DNA of 64,000 nt from positions 186,001 through 250,000 of the forward strand of contig NZ_JAKGTQ010000003.1 of NCBI RefSeq assembly GCF_021568285.1, given 5' to 3'. Positions within the stretch are counted from its first letter, which is position 1. Each line of letters starts with the position of its first letter. Both the position numbers and the translations under genes were made by a program. The notes below the pieces were generated by a model, which did no database searches, was not told the origin of the DNA, and was given only the letters and a program-made list of their open reading frames with translations. The DNA is from Rheinheimera sp. UJ63. GTDB lineage: Bacteria; Pseudomonadota; Gammaproteobacteria; Enterobacterales; Alteromonadaceae. Shown here in pieces: positions 38,301 through 44,104 of the stretch.

Positions 38301-39043
38301 CCATTAGCGAAGAGCAAACGGCGGCCTTTGCCATTGAAACAGACATTCGCGTGCAACTGGGCCAAGCGGTGAATTTATCCGCCTTTGGCTTAAAAACCCG
38401 TTTAAACGGTGACTTACGTGTGCAACAACAACAGTTTAACCCCACTGTGCGCGGTGAAGTGAACTTAAAAGACGGTACCTTTCGTGCTTATGGCCAAGAC
38501 TTATTGATCCGCCAAGGCAAAATGACCTTTAGTGGCCCCGCTGACCAACCGTTCTTAAATGTCGAAGCCATTCGTAACCCAATTAATATGGAAGATGACG
38601 TGATCGCCGGTATTCGCGTCACGGGTCCGGCCGATCAACCGGTGATTAGTATTTTCTCCGAGCCCTCCAAACCGCAAGCCAATGCCCTTTCCTATTTAAT
38701 TATGGGCCGAGATCTCGACAGTGAATCAGGCAATGCCGCCAACAGCGTTACCACCAGCTTAATTGGCATGAGTTTCGCTTCCAGCGGCAAACTGGTTGGG
38801 GAAATTGGCGAGGCTTTTGGGGTCAGTGATCTCACTCTGGATACCGAAGGTGCCGGTGATAACTCACAGGTTACCGTCAGTGGTTATCTGACCCGAGATT
38901 TGCAACTAAAATACGGTATTGGTATTTTTCAGCCGATTGGCCAGTTTACACTGCGCTATCGCTTAATGCGCAGCCTGTTTTTAGAAGCAGTATCAGGCTT
39001 GGATAACGCTGTTGATGTGCTCTACAAATTTGAATTTGATTAA
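35309..39043 (+). CDS. tamB: Translocation and assembly module inner-membrane protein TamB
   Basis: A 1244-residue AsmA-like protein anchored by one N-terminal helix (about residues 12-30) and spanning the periplasm as a long beta-taco. The repetitive body is rich in Leu, Gln and Ser with alternating hydrophobic residues; the C-terminal DUF490 domain is clear (VRGEVNLKDGTFRAYGQDL, LSYLIMGRDLDSES, LGIG-like end). TamB works with TamA and is implicated in lipid transport to the outer membrane and autotransporter assembly. The start has GGAGCAG upstream. The stop codon lies just before the left end of the cassette array. Confidence 0.93.
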   Translation: MRVRRWLNRTLVLPLLAVLLLLSLLLFTQPGLRFSVWIADSLVDELSIGKTEGAWLSGVSLADIRFKNAIADVQLESLTFRLQKRCIIQLRVCIPELKLRGSRIDLASLAEPHPDTVSAAPAEASGSGRILLPIPININRIILEDVALNTPTQQLAWQSFSTTLVAWGSRVRLSETRWHQLSVELAPAATETAALTGYHAPVLPEFSLPLSILIEDFQLTEFSFKQAGLQQQLAKLTLSAQLTPQQVRLLDVSAEHPLASVQFSANVEFKPNYPLQAQLDATLNQGDFAGQRLKLTLGGDLADLSVSLLASGPITAELHSELALLTDDLPLQLSLQSPQLSWPLSAPTMQLHDTQLTVTGRLSALNLSLASAITGSNLPDSQLLLQGQWQHWQQQLDLAQLQLTTLGGIINAEGLLNLQQQIAWQLALTLSDIQPGQYWPDFPGRLQGSLQTQGSYNTAGQLELHVPQVNLSGPLRGQALQLQGELALTGQPANADWQLTTPGLTLSHGSNTLSVQGSLAEQWQLDGEITLPQLALSIPGLKGAINGALSVRGLAKQPDISIALNASKLDYEDFRLAEANLTAQVSLAQPIRSQLKLNATKGQYQQQRLQQLSLELSGTELAHQLKLALTADEFSTDINLSGALTDRQLWQAELQQVALTSPAGAWQLTAPLPVTVDIIKQQLSLAAHCWQQAPTTLCLTEATTLNREAISLSLTLADYQLAQLNPLLPYQSSLKGGISLQLAAYWQQGQAAKATLQLNGEPGSFTQQLDVPVTLDWSALSLTASLEQHQLRSQLELRIGKEGVLQAQTLISDLNQEQKPLRSEITLQNLTLDFLRPLLDEYSELAGTLSSQLSISGDLAEPQIAGELRLADLRVKGKLAPTDIEQADLQVKFTGEQASLSGIVNTPEGRVTLSGDANWQQREDWRLAVQVKGDELKLQIPQALLFVKPDLQITAAPGRSKITGLVQIPRATIIVDSLPQNAVGLSNDLVLLDRRLNPISEEQTAAFAIETDIRVQLGQAVNLSAFGLKTRLNGDLRVQQQQFNPTVRGEVNLKDGTFRAYGQDLLIRQGKMTFSGPADQPFLNVEAIRNPINMEDDVIAGIRVTGPADQPVISIFSEPSKPQANALSYLIMGRDLDSESGNAANSVTTSLIGMSFASSGKLVGEIGEAFGVSDLTLDTEGAGDNSQVTVSGYLTRDLQLKYGIGIFQPIGQFTLRYRLMRSLFLEAVSGLDNAVDVLYKFEFD

Positions 39044-39050
39044 ACCAACT

Positions 39051-39100
39051 TACTTATAAGTGAGCCACGACAGTGGCGACAATAGCACCTTGTTATACAT
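39051..39100 (-). repeat. attC-like site, distal end of cassette 5
   Basis: Read on the minus strand, ATGTATAACAAGGTG opens the site and CACTTATAAG closes it. The opening ATGTATAAC is complementary, except for one base, to GTTATAGAT that begins the same cassette at 39639. This pairing of cassette start with its own attC R'' is diagnostic for integron cassettes. The closing core is degenerate (CTTATAAG instead of GTTA...). Confidence 0.55.
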
Positions 39101-39612
39101 ACTTTTTCATTATTGATTGGAGCTCTGCTTTTTCTGTATCTGAGGAAAAAGAAGCAGCAGGGATGATTAAGGCAAAAAGCTTATCTAAGAAAATATAAAG
39201 ATCACCGCTATTATCTTCTACAGACTCAACGCTTTCCCACTTATAAAAACAATTTCCAAGTGAGTTTATTTCTGTAATTCCGTCAGTACCAAACTCTGGT
39301 TTTTTCTCCAAGCATTAAGCCATTTTGATTGGGAATACTCGACTGACGGAGTTTACGCATATTGTTAAAGTAAACGACAATAAACACTACAAAAGGAAGT
39401 GCAGTTATTGCCACTGATGGCCAATGAAACCTAGATAATGATATTGAATCAATCTGAAATACAAACATAAAAGCTATGGTTAAAATGCACCAAATAACCA
39501 TGTTTTTGATGAAACCTATAGCGCCCTTAGGTTGTGGTGTGCACAGGCGTTTAAACGCGTAATGAGTGAAGTTGAGATAATCTTTCTCAGTCACTCTAAT
39601 TGTCTTAATCAT
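39093..39612 (-). pseudogene. YcxB-like membrane protein gene with a frameshift (cassette 5)
   Basis: Two overlapping frames together give one YcxB-like protein. The first part (39612-39283) has two hydrophobic helices and ends NGLMLGEKTRVWY*; the second (from 39311 to 39093) reads EKKPEFGTDGITEIN, then YKWESVESVE and YIFLDKLFALIIPAASF, the usual YcxB C-terminal half. Removing one A from the run of six A residues near 39300 joins them as LGEKPEFGTDGITEI. This is therefore a one-base indel in a homopolymer: a real pseudogene or a sequencing error. The gene sits between two attC-like sites and is AT-rich relative to the core genes. Confidence 0.75.
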
Positions 39613-39630
39613 AAATCAACTTTTCCATGT

Positions 39631-39691
39631 ATCTATAACGCAAACTGTCCAGCACACGTAGTGCGCGATGCGAGAACGCTTTGTTAGGAAT
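39631..39691 (-). repeat. attC-like site between cassettes 4 and 5
   Basis: On the minus strand the site runs ATTCCTAACAAAGCG ... TTTGCGTTATAGAT. R'' ATTCCTAAC (39691-39683) is complementary, bar one base, to GTAAGGAAT that starts cassette 4 (40093-40085). The closing core GCGTTATAG starts cassette 5. The middle has an imperfect stem with GCGCAC and GTGTGC. About 60 bp, in the normal attC size range. Confidence 0.7.
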
Positions 39692-39749
39692 TTCACTGAA
39701 CATAGCTATTTGTCATATTTGAGTTTTTGCAAATTGTAAAATAGCGAAT

Positions 39750-40079
39750 TTATATTTCACCCGTTAGCTTAAATTGATAAAACTTTCCGTCCGGTAAATA
39801 TGTTTCAACATAGAAATTACCTTCAGTTTTAACAGTTAAAAGAGTTTTTTCATTGTGGCTAATTGAAAAACAATATTTATTTTCTGCAGTTTTTGCTACC
39901 CAAACAAAAGCTTTTTCTTTATTTGTTAATGTAATAGATTGCGACTTTTCAAATTCAAGGCCCAATAGTCCAGCAAAAGATTTCATTGCAACTAAATCAA
40001 ATTCGGCAATTTTTGAAACAGTATCTAAGATTGAACCCCGCCAACAGCTTTCTATTGTAACTTCAAGTTTAAGTCCCAT
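39750..40079 (-). CDS. Hypothetical protein (cassette 4)
   Basis: A 109-residue soluble protein of unknown function with no signal peptide or membrane segment. It is rich in alternating beta-type sequence (AFVWVAKTAENKYCFSI, LLTVKTEGNFYVETYLPDG) after a helical N-terminal part. AT-rich compared with the core genes. It fills one integron-type cassette between attC-like sites at 39631 and 40085; the start codon lies 6 bases inside the cassette boundary, typical of cassette genes. No family recognised. Confidence 0.65.
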   Translation of the reverse strand: MGLKLEVTIESCWRGSILDTVSKIAEFDLVAMKSFAGLLGLEFEKSQSITLTNKEKAFVWVAKTAENKYCFSISHNEKTLLTVKTEGNFYVETYLPDGKFYQFKLTGEI

Positions 40080-40084
40080 TTACT

Positions 40085-40166
40085 ATTCCTTACGCTCCGC
40101 GCATGCCCGCGAACTGGTGAGCGTTGCCAAGGTCGCAGGCACTGAATGACGCGGTTTGTCATGTGA
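40085..40166 (-). repeat. attC-like site between the toxin-antitoxin cassette and cassette 4 (degenerate)
   Basis: On the minus strand it runs ATGACAAACCGCG ... CGCGGAGCGTAAGGAAT. Paired segments CCGCG/CGCGG and TGCCTGCGA/TCGCGGGCA give the extended imperfect hairpin expected of attC. The crossover core reads GTAAG where GTTAG would be normal, so one base is probably mutated. The outer part also lies directly before the antitoxin promoter on the plus strand. Confidence 0.55.
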
Positions 40167-40177
40167 TGTTCCAACTA

Positions 40178-40199
40178 TGTGCTACAATGTCTAACATTG
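40178..40199 (+). promoter_or_regulatory. Antitoxin promoter with palindromic operator
   Basis: TGCTACAAT (40180-40188) is an extended -10. The perfect palindrome CAATGT-CTA-ACATTG (40185-40199) overlaps it. This is where an antitoxin dimer with a ribbon-helix-helix fold would be expected to bind for autoregulation. The start codon follows 24 bases later. Confidence 0.65.
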
Positions 40200-40222
40200 C
40201 AACACACGCTGGAGTAATTAAC

Positions 40223-40507
40223 ATGAAAAGCGAAATGCTTAGCACACGCATAGATCATGACACAAAAGTAGCTTTCACCAACATTTGCGATGATGTCGGG
40301 CTAAGCCCATCTCAGGCTTTAAAGCTTTTTGCTCGTGCAGTTATCAATCATGGCGGCATACCTTTTGAGCTTAAAGCTCGTCAACCAAATGGAACAACTG
40401 CCGCTGCAATTAAAGAATTGGTTGACGGCAAAGGCAAACAAAGCGCATCTGTTGATGATATGTTCAACGAGCTGACCGAGGGCAAGGATCCAAATGCTCA
40501 CCCTTGA
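40223..40507 (+). CDS. RelB/DinJ family antitoxin
   Basis: A 94-residue antitoxin. The N-terminal 50 residues form a ribbon-helix-helix (MLSTRIDHDTKVAFTNICDD, VGLSPSQALKLFARAVINHG, IPFEL), the hallmark of DinJ/RelB; the C-terminal half is charged and would wrap the toxin. ATG at 40223 is preceded by GGAG nine bases away. It overlaps the toxin gene by 14 bases. The pair runs on the plus strand, opposite to the other cassette genes, and has its own promoter, as is usual for toxin-antitoxin cassettes. Confidence 0.88.
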   Translation: MKSEMLSTRIDHDTKVAFTNICDDVGLSPSQALKLFARAVINHGGIPFELKARQPNGTTAAAIKELVDGKGKQSASVDDMFNELTEGKDPNAHP

Positions 40508-40763
40508 ATATTCGACACAATTCAAAAAAGATTTTAAAAAAATCACTAAAATACCTATTCCCGACATTCTCGAAGTCGGGAATATTATTTCCCAGTTACA
40601 ACGCGGTGAAACGTTACCACCCAAGAATGTTGATCATCCCCTAACGGGAAACTGGCACGGCTTTCGCGATTGCCACATTAAACCAGACCTTATTCTGATC
40701 TATAGAATCAACAATGACACACTTCAACTTGCACGAATTGGCTCTCACAGCGAACTTTTCTAA
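40494..40763 (+). CDS. YafQ-type toxin (RelE/ParE superfamily mRNA interferase)
   Basis: An 89-residue toxin. DHPLTGNWHGFRDCHIKPDLIL and RIGSHSELF match E. coli YafQ; the His residues in DHPL, CHIKPD and GSHSELF and the Asp in KPD correspond to the catalytic set of YafQ, although the Trp after that Asp is Leu here. YafQ cleaves mRNA on the ribosome. The overlap with the upstream antitoxin gene gives coupled translation. The pair probably stabilises the cassette array. Confidence 0.88.
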   Translation: MLTLEYSTQFKKDFKKITKIPIPDILEVGNIISQLQRGETLPPKNVDHPLTGNWHGFRDCHIKPDLILIYRINNDTLQLARIGSHSELF

Positions 40764-40776
40764 CTGCTGCATACAT

Positions 40777-40856
40777 CGCATAACGCCGTCATAAATGGCT
40801 AAATAATAGTTGGCTAAAATATGAAGTGAAGCGGAACCGAGACAACTGTTACGTGT
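40777..40856 (-). repeat. attC-like site between cassette 2 and the toxin-antitoxin cassette
   Basis: On the minus strand ACACGTAACAGTTGTC opens and GACGGCGTTATGCG closes an 80-bp site. R'' ACGTAAC is complementary, except for one base, to GTTATGT that begins cassette 2 at 41328. The closing core GGCGTTATGC matches the usual attC R' style (G^TTATGC). The internal stem is imperfect. Confidence 0.65.
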
Positions 40857-40859
40857 ACG

Positions 40860-41306
40860 CTATTTAATGGTCTTGTTATGTTTCTCAGCAAATTCTTGCA
40901 AGAGCATTGAATAACCTGATTGCTTTTCAATAGTTTTACCATTTTCAATAACTTGGTAAGTATCATGCAGCCCACCATGTTCATTCAGGTAATCAATTAC
41001 TTCAAAGTAAAAAGACTCTATAAGCTCTTTATCCCTACTATTTGTAGGTAGCTCTAGTTGAATGCCAACAGTTGAAACTTTTGCAAATAAGTTATTACGC
41101 AGTGTACTTATAGCGCCATCGACGTCTTTCTTTTCTTCAAGCCTTTTTAATGCATATAGAAAAAAACGACCATTATCTACATGTTCTTTAGTATATGAAG
41201 CCCCATTCATTTGAAACGTCAAGACAGCACCACTAAATAGTCCCGCTACAAAAACTAAGATAATAAATAGACCAACTCCAACCCATGTTAAAATTTTAGA
41301 CTTCAC
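40860..41306 (-). CDS. Hypothetical membrane-anchored protein (cassette 2)
   Basis: A 148-residue protein with one N-terminal membrane helix (WVGVGLFIILVFVAGLFSGAV, residues about 8-29) and a helical, charged periplasmic or cytoplasmic domain (RFFLYALKRLEEKKDVDGA, FYFEVIDYLNEHGG). Starts with GTG at 41306 behind AGGAG; that start is 22 bases inside the cassette boundary. AT-rich. No family recognised; its place between two attC-like sites marks it as an integron-type cassette gene. Confidence 0.65.
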   Translation of the reverse strand: MKSKILTWVGVGLFIILVFVAGLFSGAVLTFQMNGASYTKEHVDNGRFFLYALKRLEEKKDVDGAISTLRNNLFAKVSTVGIQLELPTNSRDKELIESFYFEVIDYLNEHGGLHDTYQVIENGKTIEKQSGYSMLLQEFAEKHNKTIK

Positions 41307-41320
41307 TGCATTCTCCTAGA

Positions 41321-41406
41321 AACATAACGCTCGCCTAAATGGCGAGCAACTTGTTGCGAGTCCAGCGGCCGCAGGCCGCTATGTTTAAGGCGCTTGTTAG
41401 CATTAC
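41321..41406 (-). repeat. attC site between cassettes 1 and 2 (best preserved)
   Basis: On the minus strand GTAATGCTAACAAGCGCC opens the site and GGCGAGCGTTATGTT closes it; GCGCCTTAAA and TTTAGGCGAGC form the L''/L' stem and GCGGCC pairs form an inner stem, with GGACTCGCAACAAGTTGC between. R'' GTAATGCTAAC is exactly complementary over 11 bases to GTTAGCATTAC at the start of the same cassette (41867-41857). This is the clearest of the five sites and fits a standard attC of about 80 bp. Confidence 0.82.
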
Positions 41407-41840
41407 TTTTGAGATGACAAAGCGGCCTTTCTTGCTTCGGTTGCTATTTCTTGGGTTATGCCGTCATCAAATGAAAATGAATATATTCTCCAACCGCTTT
41501 TGACTTTAAAAAATTGAAACTCATAACGAACAGGTTGCCTATCGTATGTGGCCAAATATGTAACATGAACAAAGTTATCACCAACTGCGTATGTATCAAC
41601 TTTACCGATATTGTTAATATCTCCTATAAGCCCTTCAAGCGCATTTAATTGATTTTTAACATTTTTAATTTGATCTGGGATTGATGATACGTATTTATTT
41701 GTTCGATAAATGGAATCAACTGCTTCATCTACCTTCCCAGATTGATACAACTTAAAGAAATCATCAATCTCGGTTTGATAATCCGCAGCTAAAGAATTAA
41801 ATGACAGCAAAGTCGCTAAAAATAAAATCGATAACTTCAT
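41403..41840 (-). CDS. Hypothetical secreted protein (cassette 1)
   Basis: A 145-residue protein with a signal peptide (MKLSILFLATLLSFNSLAA, cleavage near residue 19). The mature part has a helical start (IDDFFKLYQSGKVDEAVDSI) and a beta-rich end (YEFQFFKVKSGWRIYSFSFD), a layout resembling NTF2/SnoaL-like or DUF-type periplasmic proteins, but I cannot name the family. AGGAG lies upstream of the ATG (41852-41848 region). The stop codon falls within R'' of the attC site. AT-rich. Confidence 0.7.
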   Translation of the reverse strand: MKLSILFLATLLSFNSLAADYQTEIDDFFKLYQSGKVDEAVDSIYRTNKYVSSIPDQIKNVKNQLNALEGLIGDINNIGKVDTYAVGDNFVHVTYLATYDRQPVRYEFQFFKVKSGWRIYSFSFDDGITQEIATEARKAALSSQK

Positions 41841-41856
41841 GTTTGTTAATGCTCCT

Positions 41857-41868
41857 GTAATGCTAACA
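41857..41868 (-). repeat. Start of cassette 1 (right end of the array)
   Basis: GTTAGCATTAC on the minus strand is the exact reverse complement of the R'' arm at 41396-41406. In integron cassettes the first bases after the crossover G^TT match the R'' of the cassette's own attC, so this marks the right-hand boundary. No attI or attC structure is seen further right. Confidence 0.7.
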
Positions 41869-42166
41869 TTTATTATGTGGACCTCTCAGTTATACTCGAA
41901 AGGCAAATTAAACTTATACCCATCAGTTTACCTAAAATCAATAACTTGAGCAGCCAGCCAAGCATTTAATTCACTTTAAATTTACCATGTTACTGAGAAA
42001 TCTCAGTAACACCCTAACTCCAAATAGAGTAAACATAAGCAATATCATAAGCCTAGGTTAATTGTAGGCTGTGCAATAACCACATCTTGCGGTGTGGCTG
42101 TTGATCAGTAAGGCAGGAGTTGTTGCAATTGCTCTTCAGTATTCGCTTTGGAGAGCTCTGTCGGGG
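41869..42166. other. Gene-free region between cassette array and 378-bp repeats, with a perfect palindrome
   Basis: About 300 AT-rich bases without a credible gene. It holds GTTACTGAGA-AA-TCTCAGTAAC at 41989-42010, a perfect inverted repeat with 10-bp arms and only two bases between. No integrase gene or remnant was found. The palindrome could be a protein-binding site or a replication-associated cruciform; there is no T-run for termination. Confidence 0.5.
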
Positions 42167-42555
42167 GTCTTAATATCTGCCCCCAAAGCTATTTTGCTAA
42201 GCAAATACCGCTCTGGCTTTTATTCCCCTTAGAGCGAGCCGACTGATCATCGTTGGCCAAGGTTTTAAGAAAACGGGTGTTTGAGTGCGGCGACGGTAGC
42301 GCCGCGCGAGTTACGTTTTCGCCTTGGACAGCGCATGAGCAGTTGGGCTTTCGAGCGGAAGTGGGGTCGCATTTTCTTTGGATACTTTCTTTTGGCGACG
42401 CAAAAGAAAGTATCTCGCCAACGGCGAAAAGGTTAAACGCTACGTAAAGCTTCGACTGGAGCACGCGGTAAATACATCCGTGTACGCTCCTCTTTTTCAT
42501 CCCTGAAAAAGACGTCTCCAGCCAAAGTTTACTTCGCTATTAACTCATCAATAGA
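42167..42555. repeat. Copy 1 of the ~378-bp tandem repeat
   Basis: First copy, 389 bp, starting GTCTTAATATCTGCCCCC. From 42229 onward it appears identical to copy 2; its first 60 bases differ and are 11 bases longer. It contains the hairpin GATACTTTCTTTTG / CAAAAGAAAGTATC at 42381-42414 (14-bp arms, 6-base loop) and a second one, TCTTTTTC / GAAAAAGA, near 42490. A 64-codon frame (from TTG 42253) reads through but shows no domain and a reverse frame of similar length also exists, so I regard it as non-coding. Confidence 0.85.
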
Positions 42556-42933
42556 GTCTTGGTATCTGCCCCCGAAGCTTGGAGCTTGCTCTGGATTTTA
42601 GTCCCCTTAGAGCGAGCCGACTGATCATCGTTGGCCAAGGTTTTAAGAAAACGGGTGTTTGAGTGCGGCGACGGTAGCGCCGCGCGAGTTACGTTTTCGC
42701 CTTGGACAGCGCATGAGCAGTTGGGCTTTCGAGCGGAAGTGGGGTCGCATTTTCTTTGGATACTTTCTTTTGGCGACGCAAAAGAAAGTATCTCGCCAAC
42801 GGCGAAAAGGTTAAACGCTACGTAAAGCTTCGACTGGAGCACGCGGTAAATACATCCGTGTACGCTCCTCTTTTTCATCCCTGAAAAAGACGTCTCCAGC
42901 CAAAGTTTACTTCGCTATTAACTCATCAATAGA
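42556..42933. repeat. Copy 2 of the 378-bp tandem repeat
   Basis: Exactly 378 bp from GTCTT to the next GTCTT. It carries the same two hairpins (main one 42759-42792) and the same open frames as copy 1. Near identity to copy 1 suggests recent duplication or gene conversion. Confidence 0.88.
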
Positions 42934-43225
42934 GTCTTGGTATCTGCCCCCGAAGCTTGGAGCTTGCTCTGGATTTTAGTCCCCTTAGAGCGAGCCAACT
43001 GCTCATCGGTGGCCAAGGTTTTAAGAAAACGGGTGTTTGAGTGCGGCGACGGTAGCGCCGCGCGAGTTACGTTTTCGCCTTGGACAGCGCATGAGCAGTT
43101 GGGCTTTCGAGCGGAAGTGGGGTCGCATTTTCTTTGGATACTTTCTTTTGGCGACGCAAAAGAAAGTATCTCGCCAACGGCGAAAACGTTAGGATTCTTA
43201 GGGTCTTAGTATCTGCCCCGAAGCT
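42934..43225. repeat. Copy 3 of the 378-bp repeat, truncated, plus a fourth stub
   Basis: Copy 3 begins at 42934, has a few substitutions (for example AACTGCTCATCGGTGG in place of GACTGATCATCGTTGG), keeps the main hairpin at 43137-43170, and stops after GGCGAAAACGTTAGG at about 43195, losing the last 110 bases of the unit. The start motif GTCTTAGTATCTGCCCC recurs at 43203-43219 as a stub of a fourth copy. Confidence 0.82.
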
Positions 43226-43310
43226 AAGTAGTGTAATTCAGTTGCAATATCAGGTCCTATGAGTGCTACTAATTCATGCTGACTGACTTGTAATACCCAT
43301 CACTTATTGC

Positions 43311-44084
43311 TTAACCTTGCAGCAACAAGTGCGTGTAACGCCCTAACGAGGCATAAGGCTCTTGTTGATTGTATTGTAACTCGAGCGCTTCAAGTTCGCT
43401 GTATTGAGTGATTTGTAGCTGACGATCACGTAAATAATCATGAAAACAGCGTACACCACTTTTACTGATGACGCTGAGCCCCGCTTGTTGACACCACGCC
43501 AGCACATCCGCTTGCAGTAACGGCTGTTGTGGGCTTAAGCGCACCGGTTTTTTCACTCGCATATCGGCTTTTACGTAATCAAAGTTGCCATACACAATAT
43601 TACTAAAGCGTAGCGCGTCTTTATTAAAAAACATCAGCGACAAAATGCCACCGGGCGCCAGCACTTGCCGTAATTGTTGAATTGCGCTGGCCGGATCAAC
43701 CAACCACTCTAATACCGCATGACAAAGCACCAGCGGATACTGTTGCCCGGCAAGTTGACTGGCCAGGGTTTGTAATGGGCTATGGGTAAAGCGAAACTGT
43801 TGCGACAAGTTTGCCGCTGCAGCCTGCGCCTGTGCAATCGCCAGCATGTCGGCAGAAATATCGGTTAAGTGCACCTGATGCCCCAAGGCTGCTAGCCGCA
43901 AAGCGAGTTGCCCCTGACCACCGCCGACATCTAACACCGAACAAGGCTTAGCTAACAGCGGTAGCGCCAAGAGATCGCGCATTAACACCGCTTGGCGTAA
44001 CTGCCCCTTGCTGGTGTTATAAATGTTTTGCTGGAAACGCTCAGCTAATTGATCAAAATTACGATCGGTTAATTTATCACGCAT
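43311..44084 (-). CDS. cmoM: tRNA 5-carboxymethoxyuridine methyltransferase CmoM
   Basis: SAM-dependent methyltransferase (formerly SmtA) that methylates the cmo5U34 side chain of some tRNAs. 257 residues. DRNFDQLAERFQQNIYNTSK and GQLRQAVL at the start, the SAM site VLDVGGGQGQLALRLAALGH, VLCHAVLEWLVDP and GVRCFHDYLRD match E. coli CmoM throughout. GAGG precedes the ATG. It is the last of three minus-strand genes reading from 46095 to 43311. Confidence 0.92.
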   Translation of the reverse strand: MRDKLTDRNFDQLAERFQQNIYNTSKGQLRQAVLMRDLLALPLLAKPCSVLDVGGGQGQLALRLAALGHQVHLTDISADMLAIAQAQAAAANLSQQFRFTHSPLQTLASQLAGQQYPLVLCHAVLEWLVDPASAIQQLRQVLAPGGILSLMFFNKDALRFSNIVYGNFDYVKADMRVKKPVRLSPQQPLLQADVLAWCQQAGLSVISKSGVRCFHDYLRDRQLQITQYSELEALELQYNQQEPYASLGRYTHLLLQG

Positions 44085-44104
44085 TGCGCCTCTTTGTCGG
44101 CGGC

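Noticed and set aside
37675..38445. A 256-codon antisense open frame inside tamB
   Set aside because: It is Ser/Cys/Lys-rich with no family signature, and tamB on the other strand is unmistakable. Similar antisense frames in the RND, btuC and clpA genes were left out for the same reason.
39283..39311. Programmed ribosomal frameshift in the YcxB-like gene
   Set aside because: The A AAA AAC heptamer is out of register with the upstream frame, and the shift required is +1, so a plain one-base indel is the simpler reading.
41869..42166. attI site or integrase remnant at the right end of the cassette array
   Set aside because: No paired core sites and no integrase-like reading frame could be found on either strand.
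42253..42447. 64-codon open frame in each 378-bp repeat copy as a gene
   Set aside because: It starts with TTG, shows no domain, and a frame of similar size is open on the other strand. Identical copies give no evidence of codon selection.
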